DNA from: Cynocephalus volans
Lineage: Eukaryota > Chordata > Mammalia > Dermoptera > Cynocephalidae
NCBI RefSeq assembly: GCF_027409185.1
Contig: NC_084462.1
Coordinates: 992,001 to 1,056,000, forward strand
Length of the DNA stretch: 64,000 nt
Direction of reading: 5' to 3'
Part shown: piece after piece, positions 35,501 through 44,360 of the stretch
Layout of the letters: every line of letters begins with the position of its first letter
How positions within the stretch are numbered: the stretch's first letter is position 1
Made by a program: the position numbers and the translations under genes
Notes under the pieces: generated by a model
Database searches by the model: none
What the model saw: only the letters and a program-made list of their open reading frames with translations
What the model was told of the DNA's origin: nothing

Positions 35501-38500
35501 TGGGGATTAAGCTTCAATATGAGCTTTAGAGGGGACAAACAAACCAAATCACCCACCAATAAAGGTTTCCACTGCTTCCTCCCCAACACTTTGTATTTTT
35601 ATTCAGACACTAATTTTTGAAAATCTGTTAAGTGTTTAATGTTATCTCATCGTGATTTTAAATTGACTTTCTCTGATTACTGAGTAATTCCTATGTTTTT
35701 TAGACTTTTGAATTTCATTTTGCGATGTGCCAGCTTTCAGTATTTTTTTAACTGAACTGACGCTTTAATATGTAGGAGTTCCTTATAAATTCTTGATACT
35801 AAGTCCTTTGTCAGCTATATGTGCTGCAAATAACTGCTTCCATTCCAAGACTTACTTTGCATACTCTATGTTTCTTTTGGTAAAAAGAACTTATTAACTT
35901 CAGGGGCTGGCTGGTTAGCTCAGTTGGTTAGAGCATAGTTCTGATAACATGAAAGTCAAAGGTTTGGATCCCCATGCCAACCAGCCACACAAAAAAAAAA
36001 AGTTATTAACTTCAATGTTATGGAACATATCAATCTTTTCCTTTAGAAGTAGAGAATTCTGTGACTTCTTTAAGAAATTCTTCCACACTGTATTAGTCCA
36101 TTTCTGTTGCTTATAACAAAATACCTAGGACTGGATAATTTATAAGAAAATGAAATTTATTGCTTACACTTTTGGAGGCTAGGAAGTCCAAAGTCCAGGG
36201 AACACATCTGGTGAGGGTCTTCCTTGGTGGTGGCTTCAGTAACACAGCATATTACATTGTGAGATGACAGAAGTAGAGAGACTCTCATGTGTTCTCCTTT
36301 TAAAGCCCTCAGAACCATGCCCATGACCACCATTATTAATCCATTCATTAGGGCATGTTCCTCAGAATCTAATCACCTCTTCAAGGCCTCACCTTTCAAT
36401 ACCATAATAGGGTTTCCCACCCTATTAACACTGTCACAGTGGGGGTTAAGTTTCTAATACATGGACACTGGGGGAAACAATTCAGAACATGTCACCCATC
36501 CTCACACATTTATATCTTTCATCCACCTGGAATTAATTTTATTCTGAGACATGTAGGTTTTTTTATTGGATCATCAATTACGTGACCTCAGGTGATACCC
36601 AAACCTTCCACAACCCCCCTTTTTACCCTCTGTCCTACAAATAACTTATATTCTGAACATAAGGGGGTGGTAATCTGGCAAAATCCCTTCATTTCCAACT
36701 CCCAACCATGAAGTGGTATGTGAAGACTTGCTGGAACTGCAGCAGGACACTGTTCAGAGGGTTAAGTAGGACTACACTACTTTCCCATGGAAGGGTCCTG
36801 CCTGGCACCCTTCTTAAAATCCAGTTTGTTGCTGTAGCCTATGGAGTCCATTCAGTGATGAAAAAGCCATTGACATCTTTGGGCCTAGATTAGACTGGAT
36901 GACCTCCAAGTTTCTTCAGAATTAATTTTAGAGTACAGTGTGAGGTAAGGGTCTGATTTCATATCACAACATGGATATTCAATTTTCACAGCACCATTAT
37001 TGGAGCTCTGTTTTTCCCATTTCTTTGAAGTCATACATCAAATTTCCACATATACATAGGTCTCTTTAAGGGCTCTCTATTCTGTTTCATAGATCCATTT
37101 GATTAGCCCTCCACCAATTACAAGAGCTTTATAATAAATCTTGATAACTAACAGAGCAAATCCCTCCACATCATTCTTTTAAGTAAATCTTAATTATCTT
37201 GTTCTTTGCAGTTCCTTATAAATCTTAGAATCTGCTTGTCAACTATTCTCAAACACAAAAAAAGAAAAAAAAAACCTTTAGTACTTTGATTGGGATCACA
37301 TTGAATCTTTAAGTCAATTTGGGAGAACTAGTATTTTACACTAACTCTTCCAATCCATGAATGTGGTATATCTCTGCATTTATAAGAATGTATTCTTCTT
37401 TAATACCCCTCAATAAAATTTTACAATTTATTCCATAAAGGTCTTGCACACTCTTGTTAGCTTTCTTCCTAGTCACTTCTTTTGACTATTATAAGTGTGT
37501 CTTTTCTTTAAGTTATTGCTGATACTGAAAAGTATAACTAACTGACTTTGCATATTAATTTTGTATCTAGCACATTGTTAAACTACATAGTTAATTATAA
37601 TAATTCTCTGGGATCTTCTACATACACAAATATATCATTGACAAATAATGACAGTTTCATTTATTCCTCTCTAATCTTTATATCTCTTTTTCCTTTTCCT
37701 TGCCATCTGGATAGGACCTCCCTCCAATACAGTGTTTTTTGGTTTTTGATTTTTTTTGGCAGCTGGCTGGTACAGGGATCTGAACCCTTGAGCTTGTGTT
37801 ACAAGGTGGCACTCTAACCAACTGAGCTAACCACTCAGCCCCTCCAATACAATGCTAAATAGAAGTGGTGCTAGCTGACATCCTTATAACTAATCTCAAA
37901 AAGAATTTTTTTTTTCATGTTTTACTATCAAATATGATGTTTGCTGTAGGTGTTTTATGGTTGCCCTTTATCAGATTCAGGAAATTTCCTTTTATTCCTG
38001 GTCTGCTTCATGATGTTGAATTTTATCAAATACTTTTTTATGTCTATATAGACTGATGCCATGAATTGATACAAGTCCAAGGACTGTCTGTCACCAGTCT
38101 CTGATGTGATAAGTTCAGAAAATGAGAGTAACATTTAGAAACAGTGTCATTAATGCTATTGAGCTCACATGAAAAGTCACACAGATACACAAAAGTCTTA
38201 CAAAATATCAGTCAGTAACAGGTTAGTAATTTTTATTTTCTTAGTCAGGAAATGTTTTCCTCTAATCTCTCTTTTTTAAATGATAATTTCACTGGATGTA
38301 GGATTTTGTTCTGGTTTGGGTTTTTTGCAGCTGGCAAGTTAAGGGGATCCAAACCTTTGACCCTGGTGTTGTAACACCATGCTCTAACTATCTGAGCTAA
38401 CCAGCCAGCATTGGGTATAGGATTTTAAGTTGACAGTTTTTTCTTTTAGTAGTGAAGTTTTAATATCACTCACTATCTTCTAACTTCCAGTGCTTCTTTT

Positions 38501-41500
38501 GAAAAATCAGCTGTCAATCTAGTTGTGGCTCCTTTTAAAAATATGCCTTTTTTACTTTCAGACTACTTTTTTTTTTTTTTAAAGATGACCGGTAAGGGGA
38601 TCTTAACCCTTGACTTGGTGTTGTCAGCACCATGCTCACCCAGTGAGCTAAACAGCCATCCCTATATGGAATCCGAACCCATGGCCTTGGTGTTATCAGC
38701 ACTGCACTCTCCCGAGTGAGCCACAGGCTGGCCCTCTGACTACTTTTATATTCTGAAGTTTCTCTATGTTCTCCATAAGTGTGGATTTTTTATTAATTCT
38801 CTTTAGAACTCTTAAGGCATCCTTGAATCTGTAAATTTGTTCCTTCATTGGTTCTGGAAAGTTCCCAGGTATTATCTTGTCATATATTACCTCTGATCCA
38901 TTCTCTTTCTGCTCTCCTTCTGAAACTTATTAGACATTGTGATATTGTAAACAGATATTTGGTCTTCATCCCGATCTTCTGGCATAAAACTGCTAAAATC
39001 CTTAGAATCTCCAAAGTGATGTGTCCTTTTGTATGTTAATAAGTTAACTGATGGCTGGCAGCCTCTAGGTAGCTTTAGGATGGGGGCTGGTCACCAGAAA
39101 GGCCAAGGTGGGATCAGAGGGTTGGGACTTCTCAGCCCACCTCCTGGGAGGGGAGAGGGGCTGAAGGTTAAGTTGATGACTAGTGGCAAATGATTTAGTC
39201 AGCTGGTAATACCAGGGTCAAGGGTTCAGATCCCCTTACCAGCCAGCTGCCAAAAAGAAAAAAAAGACTGGGTTCAGAGAGCTTCTGGATAGCTGAACAC
39301 ATGGAGGATCCTGAAGGGTGGCAGGCATAGAAGCTTTGCACCCCTTCCTCTGTACCTCACCTTACACATCTCTTCATTTGTATCCTTTGTAATGCCCTTT
39401 ATGATAAATGGATAAATAGAAATAAGTGTTTCCCTGAGTTCTGTGAGCTGTTTTAGCAAATTAATCAAACCCAAGGAGGGAGATGTGGGAACCTCGATTT
39501 ACATCAGTGAGACATTCCAGAGGCTTGGACTTGAGACTGGCAACTGTTATCAGGGACTGAGCCCTTAACTTGTGGGATATGACACTATCTCTGGGTAGAT
39601 GGTGTCAGAATAGATTTGAGTTAGAGGACACCCAGCTGGTGTCTGCTGCAGAATTGATTGCTTGCTTGGTGTATGGGGGAAAAAACCCACACATCTGGTT
39701 GCAAAAGTCTTCTGTCTTTATTGTTGTTGAGTGAGAGTATAAGAAAAGCACTTTGGTTTCTTCATTTCTATATTCTTAAACTAGTATCAGGAGTGTGTTA
39801 TTAGAACACGGTGGGAGAAAACTATGTAATTTCTCTACATTTTCTGAATATAGTAAGCTTTCTCATTTATCTCCCATGTCTCTTAACAGCCCTTCCATAT
39901 TACCATCTTTTTGTCTCTGCAAGATTCTGGATGACTTCTGAACAAATTTTTTTTTCTTTTTTTTTTTTTTTTTGCGGTTGGCCAGTAGGGGGATCCAAAC
40001 CCTTGACCTTGATGTTATAACACCATGCTTTAACCAATTGAAAGAACCAGCCAGACTGAACAAATTCTTTCTTCAGCTTTTATGTGGCTTATTGTCTGTC
40101 TCCCCTGACAGAATACAGGCTAAATGAGAGCAAAGGCCCTTGTCTGTTTTGCTCACTGCTGTGTCTGCAACACCTAGGACAGTTCCTGGAACTTAGTAGG
40201 AACTCAATAAATATTTGTTTAATGAATGAATTTCTTGACCTCATGGGAAACTTTACAGAGCTCTACTCTGGGCACTCTGTCCCCCACCTGATTTGCAATT
40301 ATACATAATTTCCTAGGTCAAAAGAATCCATGGAGTCAAGAGAATAAAATCATCCTGCTTGGGTCTGACTGGTGAGTTTACACGAATTCACCTTCCAAAA
40401 GGAAGCTCAGGGTGATATTGAGGGCCATACAAACAAATAGATTAATTGAAAATCAAATGCAAGAAAACTATGGACCATGTAGACGGAATAATAGCCCCAA
40501 TATGTCCATGTCCTCATCACTGGAACCTGTGAATATGTTGTTACTTTAAATGGCAAAAAAATAAAATGGCAAAAAATAGTTGGCAGGGGTGATAAAGTTA
40601 AGGATTTTGAGATGAGGAGATTATCCGGGCTTATCTGAGTGGATCGATGTCATCACGAGGATCATCATAAGTGAAAGAGGGAGGCAGGAGAGTCAGAACC
40701 AGAAAAGGAGATGAGACAACAAAGGCAGAGGTCAGAGTGATGCAGTATAAGAAAGTCTCATCCAACCATTGTTAGCTTAGAAGATGGAGGAAGGAACCGT
40801 AAACCAAGGAAAGCAGGTGGCCTCTAGAAGCTGGAAACGGCAAGGAAACAGATTCTCCACTGGAACCTCCAGAAGGAACGCAGCCCTACTGACACCCTGA
40901 TTTTACCCCAGTGAAACCCATTTCAGTCTTCTGACCTCCAGAACTTTCAACATAATTAAGTTGTGTTATTTTAAGCCATCAAGTATGTGATAATTTGCTG
41001 GAGCAGGAATAAGAAACTAATAGAGATCACCAAGATACAAAATAACATAGACCACCAAGAAACTAATACAGACCACCAAGACCAAAAACACCTGTTTGTG
41101 ACCCACTCATGTGCAAGAAAACATTCGGTCTAGACAAGCAGGTGTTTTTAATGAAGAGTAGAATAGAAAATAGCAAAATGAATCCCACACAGAAGAAAGT
41201 AAGTAGTATTTGTTGTTGAAACTTATGTTTCAGATATATGTGTGTGTGTTTACATCTGTATGTGTCTTAGTGTGTATGAACCGCATCACGGTTCATGGTC
41301 ATAAAAACTTGAAAGAAAACTGGCCTGAAAAAAATTGTACTGTTTTCAAGGTCAAATAGCAAGGTCTTGAAGCAGATGGGATTAGAAACTTGTCTAGATT
41401 CTGCTGCATCCACTTTTTGCAAATGAAAAAACTAGGGCCCAGAGAGGTGAAACACTGCCCATGGTCACATGGCTCTAATGTGGCAGAGACAGGATTCTAA

Positions 41501-43610
41501 CACAGGTTTTGCTGACTTCAGAAGGCAAACCTTTCCTGCTTAACTGCGCCCGCCCCTTACTGAATGCCTGGGACTGTGCTAAACAGTCATATTCCCACTG
41601 AACACAACTCCATCAGGTGGATACTTTCTTTTTTTTTAAAAGATGACCGGTAAGGGGATCTCAACCCTTGGCTTGGTGTTGTCAACACCACGCTCAGCTA
41701 GTGAGCCAACCGGCCATCCCTATATAGGATCCGAACCCGTGGCCTTGGTGTTATCAGCACCGCACTCTCCCGAGTGAGCCACGGGCCGGCCCTAAGTGGA
41801 TACTTTCAATAGCCAAATTTTTCAGATGAAGTTAAGGCTCAGAGAGGTTACAATATTTGCCCCTAAGTAGAATCCACAGAACCTGGTCTCAGAACCTACC
41901 TGCCTATCCAGGGCTCTGGCCTGCTCCTGCAGCTCCTCGACCTCGTCCTGCACTCTGGCCCGGCACTTCAGCAGGCGGTCCATGTTCTCCAGTAGTTCAC
42001 TGTCCCGAAGCCGCTTGACCTGGCTCTGGGCAATACTGATCTGTACCTGGAGCCTTGCCCGCACCTGCTCCAGGTGCTGGATCTCCTCGCTGCCCAAGCA
42101 CAGAGGTAGAAGAGAGGCCAGCAAGAAGGCAGAGCACAACATCACTAAAGGCTGGACACATTTGCCCCTGCCATCCCCCCTCTGAACCAGGAGTCTGGGC
42201 CCCAGCCCCCGTAGCACTGTACTCCCCAGCTAGGGGAGCCCAGGTGCTCAGCTCACAGTTGCTTGTTGATGCGCTGGTGTACTTCCTTGCTGTAGGCCCT
42301 CCTTTCCCCCTCCATCACCTTGCATTGTCGCTGCAGTCTGCTCAGCTCCCAATCTACTGAGGACAATGAACTTAGTAGGGATCTGGTGGCTAACCCCTTC
42401 CTCCCCAGGATCTAGGAATTCTGGGGTACCTTTAGGATCTCACAAACTGGCCCACCCCACTGCAGACCCAGCCCCCAACAACCCTCTAGGACTGTATCTC
42501 AGTTCCTGTATCTCTCAAGCTTCTTCATCTCTTCATACTCCCTATACCCTGAACTGACCTGAGTTCTTTCCCGTAAACCCACTCCCACCACAATTTGGAC
42601 ACATGTTCCCCCACTAGAAGGTGCTCCTGGGAGGCCTCTCTGTCCTCTGGCACAGGACCTGGAACTTGGGAAACCTACCCCCACCATCAGCAGTCCTCAG
42701 CCCCATCCTCCTGCCTCCTCACTCCTCCAAGAGTGGCCTATCCCTTGGACTCAGACCTCATCCCCTCCTGCCTGGATCATCACCCCAGCCTTTTCCCCAA
42801 CTTCTGACCTATCCTCACAGTCCCCAAGGGTCTTTCTACACCTGGATTGGACCCTGCCCCTCCCCTGCTTACATGCCTCAAATGGTGCCCCGGAACCCTA
42901 AGAACAAAATCCCAGCTCCTCAGCCTGGCCTTCAAGGCCCCACGTGACCCGACCCTACCCACCTCTCCAGTCTTGCCCACCAGCTCCCCACGTCCCAAAG
43001 CCTAGTAGTTCTTGGGTGATTCTGCTCCCCAAAACATTTGGCAATGTCTGGAGACATTTTTGATTGTCAAGACTTGTAGGGGAGGGAAAGTGCTACCAGC
43101 ATGTAGTGAATAGAAGCTAGGGATACTGTTAGGCATCCTACAACACACAAGACAGCCCCCGACAACAAAGAATTATCCCAACCCAAGTGTCAACAGTACA
43201 GACATTGAGAAACCCTACTCTAGCCCCATGCTGGAACACCATTCTCTGTTCTCTCTGTTTCTAACCTTCCCTTCCTTCTCCCCTTGGCAATTCCAGGGAG
43301 AAATTCTGGGCCCCACTCAAACTTCTCCTACTGCCAGAAGTCTTCCTGGCCCACCCCACTGCCCAAGATTGGCCCACCCATCTACCTCACGCCACCTCTA
43401 TTCGGACTTAAGTCTGTTCCCCGCTAGAGGGCGCTCCTGGAAGGACTCTGTTCTGAGGGCCACCGCCTACAGGACCTGGAACTCGGGAAAGCTAAGGACA
43501 GGAAAAGAATGAGTGAATGAAAGGAATAATTATGAATTACCCAATCCCTCCAGGAAGCCCTCGCTTCCATCCTCGGAGCGGGTGATCCTTGCAGAGAATC
43601 CCAAAGGCAT
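15657..43610 (-). CDS. ODAD1: ODAD1/CCDC114, outer dynein arm docking complex coiled-coil subunit
   Basis: Fourteen coding exons were assembled by reading the minus strand with GT-AG junctions and matching phases: 43610-43541, 42356-42257, 42089-41900, 29741-29619, 29297-29184, 26136-26069, 23549-23362, 23129-22995, 22200-22118, 21959-21791, 17064-16901, 16814-16717, 16399-16321 and 16244-15657. They total 2169 nt, or 722 codons plus stop, against about 670 aa remembered for human. The product is a long coiled coil (about residues 25-470, with segments such as [18 protein letters not shown] and [20 protein letters not shown]) followed by a Ser/Gly-rich tail (528-722). The family member is a subunit of the complex that docks outer dynein arms on ciliary doublets, and human loss causes primary ciliary dyskinesia. 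The start is the ATG of MPLGFSAR at 43610. No frameshift or internal stop was seen. The family match rests on recalled human sequence and on the EMP3/TMEM143 synteny. Confidence 0.95.
16321..16399 (-). CDS. ODAD1: ODAD1 coding exon 13
   Basis: Acceptor accctag, donor gtgaga, 79 nt, ending in phase 0. Encodes residues 501-527 ([20 protein letters not shown]). Confidence 0.92.
16717..16814 (-). CDS. ODAD1: ODAD1 coding exon 12
   Basis: Acceptor ctccag, donor gtgagg, 98 nt. Encodes residues 469-501, [18 protein letters not shown] followed by [11 protein letters not shown], leading into the non-helical C-terminal region. Confidence 0.93.
16901..17064 (-). CDS. ODAD1: ODAD1 coding exon 11
   Basis: Acceptor ccccag, donor gtgagg, 164 nt, ending in phase 0. 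Encodes residues 414-468, with [20 protein letters not shown] and the last strong helical segment. Confidence 0.95.
17790..18610 (+). mobile_element. L1 3' fragment split by an MLT1 LTR
   Basis: L1-like text (aaatatccatcaatagg) stops at 17897 and resumes after 18326 (gacatggcaccaagatatc, gtgaaaaaaagcaa). Confidence 0.65.
17898..18326 (+). mobile_element. MLT1-type MaLR LTR
   Basis: Runs from ttatgggttgaattctgtcc to gcaaatgaatacaca, with the gtcctaacctcc block and an aataaactcctgttg poly(A) region. Confidence 0.88.
18672..19156 (+). mobile_element. MLT1-like MaLR LTR, diverged
   Basis: Contains ggcctctagaagctggaaa and aataaatttgtgttgtttca typical of MLT1 relatives. 40480-41021 is a similar copy. 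Confidence 0.7.
19958..20029 (-). mobile_element. CYN-like SINE monomer
   Basis: Minus-strand tRNA-like monomer with a T-run (the A tail) at 19936-19957. Confidence 0.8.
20240..20520 (+). mobile_element. MIR fragment
   Basis: The gctcctgctgtgtgcca block followed by aattctcatgacaac and a gggtttcaaaccca end is typical of MIR. Confidence 0.6.
20530..21590 (+). mobile_element. L1M ORF2/3' fragment split by an MST-like LTR
   Basis: L1 text (ctaaaacaataaaacttctag; actagtatccagaatatac) breaks at about 20910 and resumes at about 21313 (caataagatgctcaatatt; tatctaccttatgaccc). The LTR therefore inserted later. Confidence 0.8.
20911..21312 (+). mobile_element. MST-type MaLR LTR
   Basis: Starts tgtagtggattgaattatgt and ends gcaacagaaacagactaaaa, with ggacttcccagcctcagaaa and an aataaattt signal. 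Confidence 0.85.
21791..21959 (-). CDS. ODAD1: ODAD1 coding exon 10
   Basis: Acceptor cctgcag, donor gtgagc, 169 nt. Encodes residues 358-414, a Gln/Glu-rich coiled coil with [11 protein letters not shown]. Confidence 0.95.
22118..22200 (-). CDS. ODAD1: ODAD1 coding exon 9
   Basis: Acceptor tcacag, donor gtgagt, 83 nt, ending in phase 0. Encodes residues 330-357 ([14 protein letters not shown] then HLQEEIKE). Confidence 0.95.
22205..22800. repeat. Purine-rich decayed simple repeat in ODAD1 intron
   Basis: gagaca/gagaga-type repeats on the plus strand, so CU-rich in the ODAD1 pre-mRNA. Includes a short (CA)n at about 22645. Confidence 0.65.
22995..23129 (-). CDS. ODAD1: ODAD1 coding exon 8
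   Basis: Acceptor cccctag, donor gtgagt, 135 nt. Encodes residues 285-330, including [20 protein letters not shown]. Confidence 0.95.
23362..23549 (-). CDS. ODAD1: ODAD1 coding exon 7
   Basis: Acceptor ccctcag, donor gtgagg, 188 nt. Encodes residues 222-285 with [20 protein letters not shown]. Near the donor it reads KREQW; recalled human sequence has Gln in place of that Trp. Confidence 0.94.
23560..25060. other. ODAD1 intron 6, mostly unique sequence
   Basis: No other gene was seen. A MIR-like segment (gtggaggaaactgaggctcag) lies at about 24560-24690 on the plus strand. Confidence 0.5.
25060..25440 (+). mobile_element. L1M 3' UTR fragment
   Basis: The actgaattgtacactttaaa block before an A/GA-rich end is typical of old L1 3' ends. 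A short (GA)n follows at 25437-25454. Confidence 0.7.
25735..25900 (+). mobile_element. MIR fragment
   Basis: Old MIR-type core (cttacttaattctctctat flanked by a tattgataaattc start); low-identity copy. Confidence 0.45.
26069..26136 (-). CDS. ODAD1: ODAD1 coding exon 6
   Basis: A short 68-nt exon with acceptor ccccag and donor gtaggg. Encodes [20 protein letters not shown] and neighbours (residues 200-222) and leaves in phase 2. Both junctions agree in frame with exons 5 and 7. Confidence 0.92.
26530..26570. repeat. (CA)n microsatellite
   Basis: Roughly twenty CA units directly left of a small inverted-repeat element. Confidence 0.95.
26571..26652. mobile_element. Small palindromic DNA element (MITE-like)
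   Basis: About 80 bp with imperfect terminal inverted repeats of about 24 bp: gtacttcaaaaagttcacgg on the left, and the reverse complement of aaactttccgaagtaccc on the right, around an AT-rich centre. Resembles a mariner-type MITE; the family was not confirmed. Confidence 0.6.
26754..26920 (+). mobile_element. CYN-like SINE, dimer
   Basis: gggccggcccgtggctcact head, ggttcggatcccatata B box, second monomer ggccggttagctcactgggt, A tail. Target-site duplication gaaactcaga at 26744-26753 and 26921-26930. Confidence 0.95.
27480..28830 (+). mobile_element. Old L1M 3' region
   Basis: Matches the character of old L1 3' UTRs: ggcctggatgcttccaaaat, ggataactgcactgcgttta, and the end gaaattatttcaaaacaaaa followed by a purine-rich tail. 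Confidence 0.65.
29184..29297 (-). CDS. ODAD1: ODAD1 coding exon 5
   Basis: Acceptor ctccag, donor gtcagt, 114 nt in phase 0. Encodes residues 162-199, containing [20 protein letters not shown], one of the best-conserved stretches of the family. Confidence 0.95.
29619..29741 (-). CDS. ODAD1: ODAD1 coding exon 4
   Basis: Acceptor ttccag, donor gtgcgg, 123 nt in phase 0. Encodes residues 121-161, starting [13 protein letters not shown] and ending in a basic [13 protein letters not shown] heptad. Confidence 0.93.
30240..30385 (+). mobile_element. L2 3' end
   Basis: ctatctccccaactaaatgg, then gagggcagagattttt and gtaggtactcaatgaa, the canonical L2 3' signature. Confidence 0.75.
30405..30805 (+). 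mobile_element. MLT1-type MaLR LTR
   Basis: tgttatgggttgaattatgt to ccctagcaaattcacgca, with ctcagaaggaaccaaccctg and aataaatttctgttgta. Confidence 0.88.
30869..30962 (-). mobile_element. CYN-like SINE monomer
   Basis: T-run at 30869-30884, then the reverse complement of a tRNA-Ile monomer ending aaccagccagccc. Only 16 bp separate it from the next SINE. Confidence 0.9.
30979..31154 (-). mobile_element. CYN-like SINE, dimer
   Basis: Full dimer on the minus strand with a 16-bp target-site duplication, aacattttaaattttt, at 30963-30978 and 31155-31170. Confidence 0.95.
31438..31852 (+). mobile_element. MST-type MaLR LTR
   Basis: Same pattern as 20911-21312: gtagtggattgaatgttccc start, cttcccagcctccgaaactg, end aaaaacggactaataaaa. 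Confidence 0.85.
32195..32660 (-). mobile_element. MLT1-like LTR, antisense
   Basis: actttctattgctatataac, then gtggcttaaaataacacc and taatcaaggtgtcgg follow the reverse complement of MLT1-class LTRs. Confidence 0.65.
32790..34330 (-). mobile_element. L1M fragments, antisense, interrupted
   Basis: L1 ORF2/3' antisense text at 32790-33290 (ggtccttaatccaactagaa; aacagctttactgaggtat) resumes at about 33960-34330 (attgctgtataatatttcat; gggttgtttctagtttgggg). 33290-33660 between them is LTR-like, with a C17 run at 33341-33357 and an attaaagctttatt end. Confidence 0.6.
34340..34800. other. Unassigned ODAD1 intron 3 sequence
   Basis: No coding potential or recognised repeat was seen. Confidence 0.4.
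34820..34988 (+). mobile_element. CYN-like SINE, dimer
   Basis: Intact dimer with A tail and an exact 16-bp duplication, agaatatgtatgacaa, at 34804-34819 and 34989-35004. Confidence 0.96.
35021..35551 (-). mobile_element. MST-type MaLR LTR carrying a SINE
   Basis: tgtattagccaattttctgt to aaacaaaccaaatca in reverse orientation, split by the SINE at about 35266-35368. Confidence 0.8.
35266..35368 (-). mobile_element. CYN-like SINE monomer
   Basis: ggctggccagtacagggatc through caactgagctggtt, nested in an older MaLR LTR. Confidence 0.85.
35903..36002 (+). mobile_element. CYN-like SINE monomer
   Basis: ggctggttagctcagttggt A box, A tail, and duplication ttattaacttca at 35891-35902 and 36003-36014. 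Confidence 0.95.
36089..36497 (-). mobile_element. MST-type MaLR LTR
   Basis: tgtattagtccatttctgtt through ttcagaacatgtca, reverse orientation, inside antisense L1. Confidence 0.85.
37735..37840 (-). mobile_element. CYN-like SINE monomer
   Basis: Monomer with duplication cctccaatacagtg/cctccaatacaatg at 37721-37734 and 37841-37854. Confidence 0.92.
38308..38416 (-). mobile_element. CYN-like SINE monomer
   Basis: gcagctggcaagttaagggg through gagctaaccagccagc, with a short duplication taggatttt at 38299-38307 and 38418-38426. Confidence 0.88.
38571..38737 (-). mobile_element. CYN-like SINE, dimer
   Basis: Minus-strand dimer flanked by the duplication gactactttt at 38561-38570 and 38738-38747. 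Confidence 0.92.
39207..39262 (+). mobile_element. CYN-like SINE, 5'-decayed
   Basis: Only the B-box half (gggttcagatccccttacca) and A-rich tail are clear. Confidence 0.65.
39475..39815 (+). mobile_element. LTR-like segment (ERVL class, tentative)
   Basis: ggacacccagctggtgtctg and aaaacccacacatctggttg resemble ERVL-type LTRs; ends are uncertain. Confidence 0.4.
39949..40055 (-). mobile_element. CYN-like SINE monomer
   Basis: Duplication ctgaacaaatt at 39938-39948 and 40056-40066 flanks a T-run and tRNA-Ile-like body. Confidence 0.92.
40120..40232 (+). mobile_element. L2 3' end
   Basis: gtaggaactcaataaatatt and ttgtttaatgaatgaa end the copy as in L2. Confidence 0.8.
40480..41021 (+). mobile_element. 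MLT1-like MaLR LTR
   Basis: ctggaacctgtgaatatgtt, ggtggcctctagaagctgga and an attaagttgtgttattttaa end; similar to 18672-19156. Confidence 0.75.
41380..41860 (+). mobile_element. MIR fragments, one split by a SINE
   Basis: gcccagagaggtgaaac at about 41440 and aaggctcagagaggttacaa at about 41830 are MIR cores. The second MIR is interrupted by the dimer at 41639-41795. Confidence 0.75.
41639..41795 (-). mobile_element. CYN-like SINE, dimer
   Basis: gatgaccggtaaggggatct to gagccacgggccggccc, with duplication gtggatactttc at 41627-41638 and 41796-41807. Confidence 0.95.
41900..42089 (-). CDS. ODAD1: ODAD1 coding exon 3
   Basis: Acceptor tgggcag, donor gtaggt, 190 nt, ending in phase 0. Encodes residues 57-120 with [20 protein letters not shown], a conserved coiled-coil block. 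It precedes the largest intron (about 12.1 kb), which is mostly transposon-derived. Confidence 0.95.
42257..42356 (-). CDS. ODAD1: ODAD1 coding exon 2
   Basis: Acceptor cctcag, donor gtgagc. Enters at phase 1 and leaves at phase 2. Encodes residues 24-57, including [20 protein letters not shown] and the first heptads of the coiled coil. Confidence 0.93.
42700..42998 (+). mobile_element. L2 fragment
   Basis: cccagctcctcagcctggcc and ttcaaggccccacgtgac match the L2 3' coding-end region. Confidence 0.65.
42999..43224 (-). mobile_element. MER5A-type hAT DNA transposon
   Basis: acatttggcaatgtctggag, gacagcccccgacaacaaag and cattgagaaaccctact follow MER5A. The strand is nominal because the element is non-autonomous and near-symmetrical. 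Confidence 0.8.
43541..43610 (-). CDS. ODAD1: ODAD1 coding exon 1 (start codon)
   Basis: Encodes residues 1-23 (MPLGFSAR...FLEGL) plus one base, and leaves through a gtaatt donor at 43540. Upstream on the minus strand is a pyrimidine-rich stretch ending in AAG at the ATG. The 5' side could therefore be a weak acceptor or simply continue as leader, so the extent of the 5' UTR exon is not resolved. Confidence 0.8.
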
Positions 43611-44149
43611 CTTGGCAAAAGAGGGTGAGACTCCTATAAGTGCGGACACAGGACGTTTCATACAGCGGGCAGGAAACGGCCGGGGGGAGAGTGGCGACGA
43701 ACTGCAAGGGACAGGGAATTAAAAGAGGATAACCCTAGAACCACTCTGGCCTCTCTTTGAGTCTCAATTTCCCCGAGGTGTTGGAGTAGGTCATCTCTCA
43801 GGCCTCTCCCCACACCTCTTCCCACCTCCTTGGTCTTGCGTCTCGGCTCTGACTCTGGAGGTGGGGAGCAGGTCCCCTGGGCTCTCGGTATCTCCGAGGC
43901 CGGGCTGTTTGGTCACAGAGGAGGGGGAATCCCCGGCCAGCTGTGGGGGCGGTGAGGCCCAGGCCCTATCAGGGGTGCTTGACCTGTCCTTGGTGCTCCA
44001 AGTTCAGTGTTGTGGTCTCGTTACTGGGGAGATAAGGGACCAATGAAGCCTGAGGACAGCGGCCGGGGCGGGACCGAGACCGCGGGGAGGGCCTGCGAGT
44101 GAAAGACCAGCGGGACTCTGGGGACTTAGAATTGATGTGCTGGGGAGTC

Positions 44150-44360
44150 CTGCGAGGGGCGGAGCTAGAAGGCTGCAGGGGCTGCGAGGGGCGGGGCTGG
44201 GACGGATGGGGCTGCGAACCGGAGGGTTGCTGGGGGCCCGAGAAGGGTGGGGCTGCTGGGGGCTACGAGGCGTGGGGCTGAGAAGGCCTGTGAAGAAAGG
44301 GAGTGGGAGGGCCCTCGAGGGGTGGGACTTCGGGGCTGGCGAGGGGCGGGGCACAGGTGC
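44150..44360. repeat. Degenerate GC-rich minisatellite (GC-box units)
   Basis: Six or more imperfect units of about 25-40 bp share a cgaggggcgggg/gggtggggct core. It lies in the upstream CpG-rich region of ODAD1, so each unit offers a potential SP/KLF site. Confidence 0.6.

Larger units (their letters stand above)
35590..38150 (-). mobile_element. Long antisense L1 ORF2 fragment with nested insertions
   Basis: L1-type antisense text runs through 35620-36085, 36500-37734 and 37841-38040 (ttgatactaagtcctttgtc; ttgattgggatcacattgaa; gctaaatagaagtggtgcta). It is interrupted by SINEs at 35903 and 37735 and an MST LTR at 36089. Confidence 0.75.
38240..39030 (-). mobile_element. L1-like antisense sequence with two SINE insertions
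   Basis: AT-rich text resembling reverse-complement L1 5'/ORF1 regions (tgcttcttttgaaaaatcag; ggaaagttcccaggtattat). The assignment is tentative. Confidence 0.45.
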
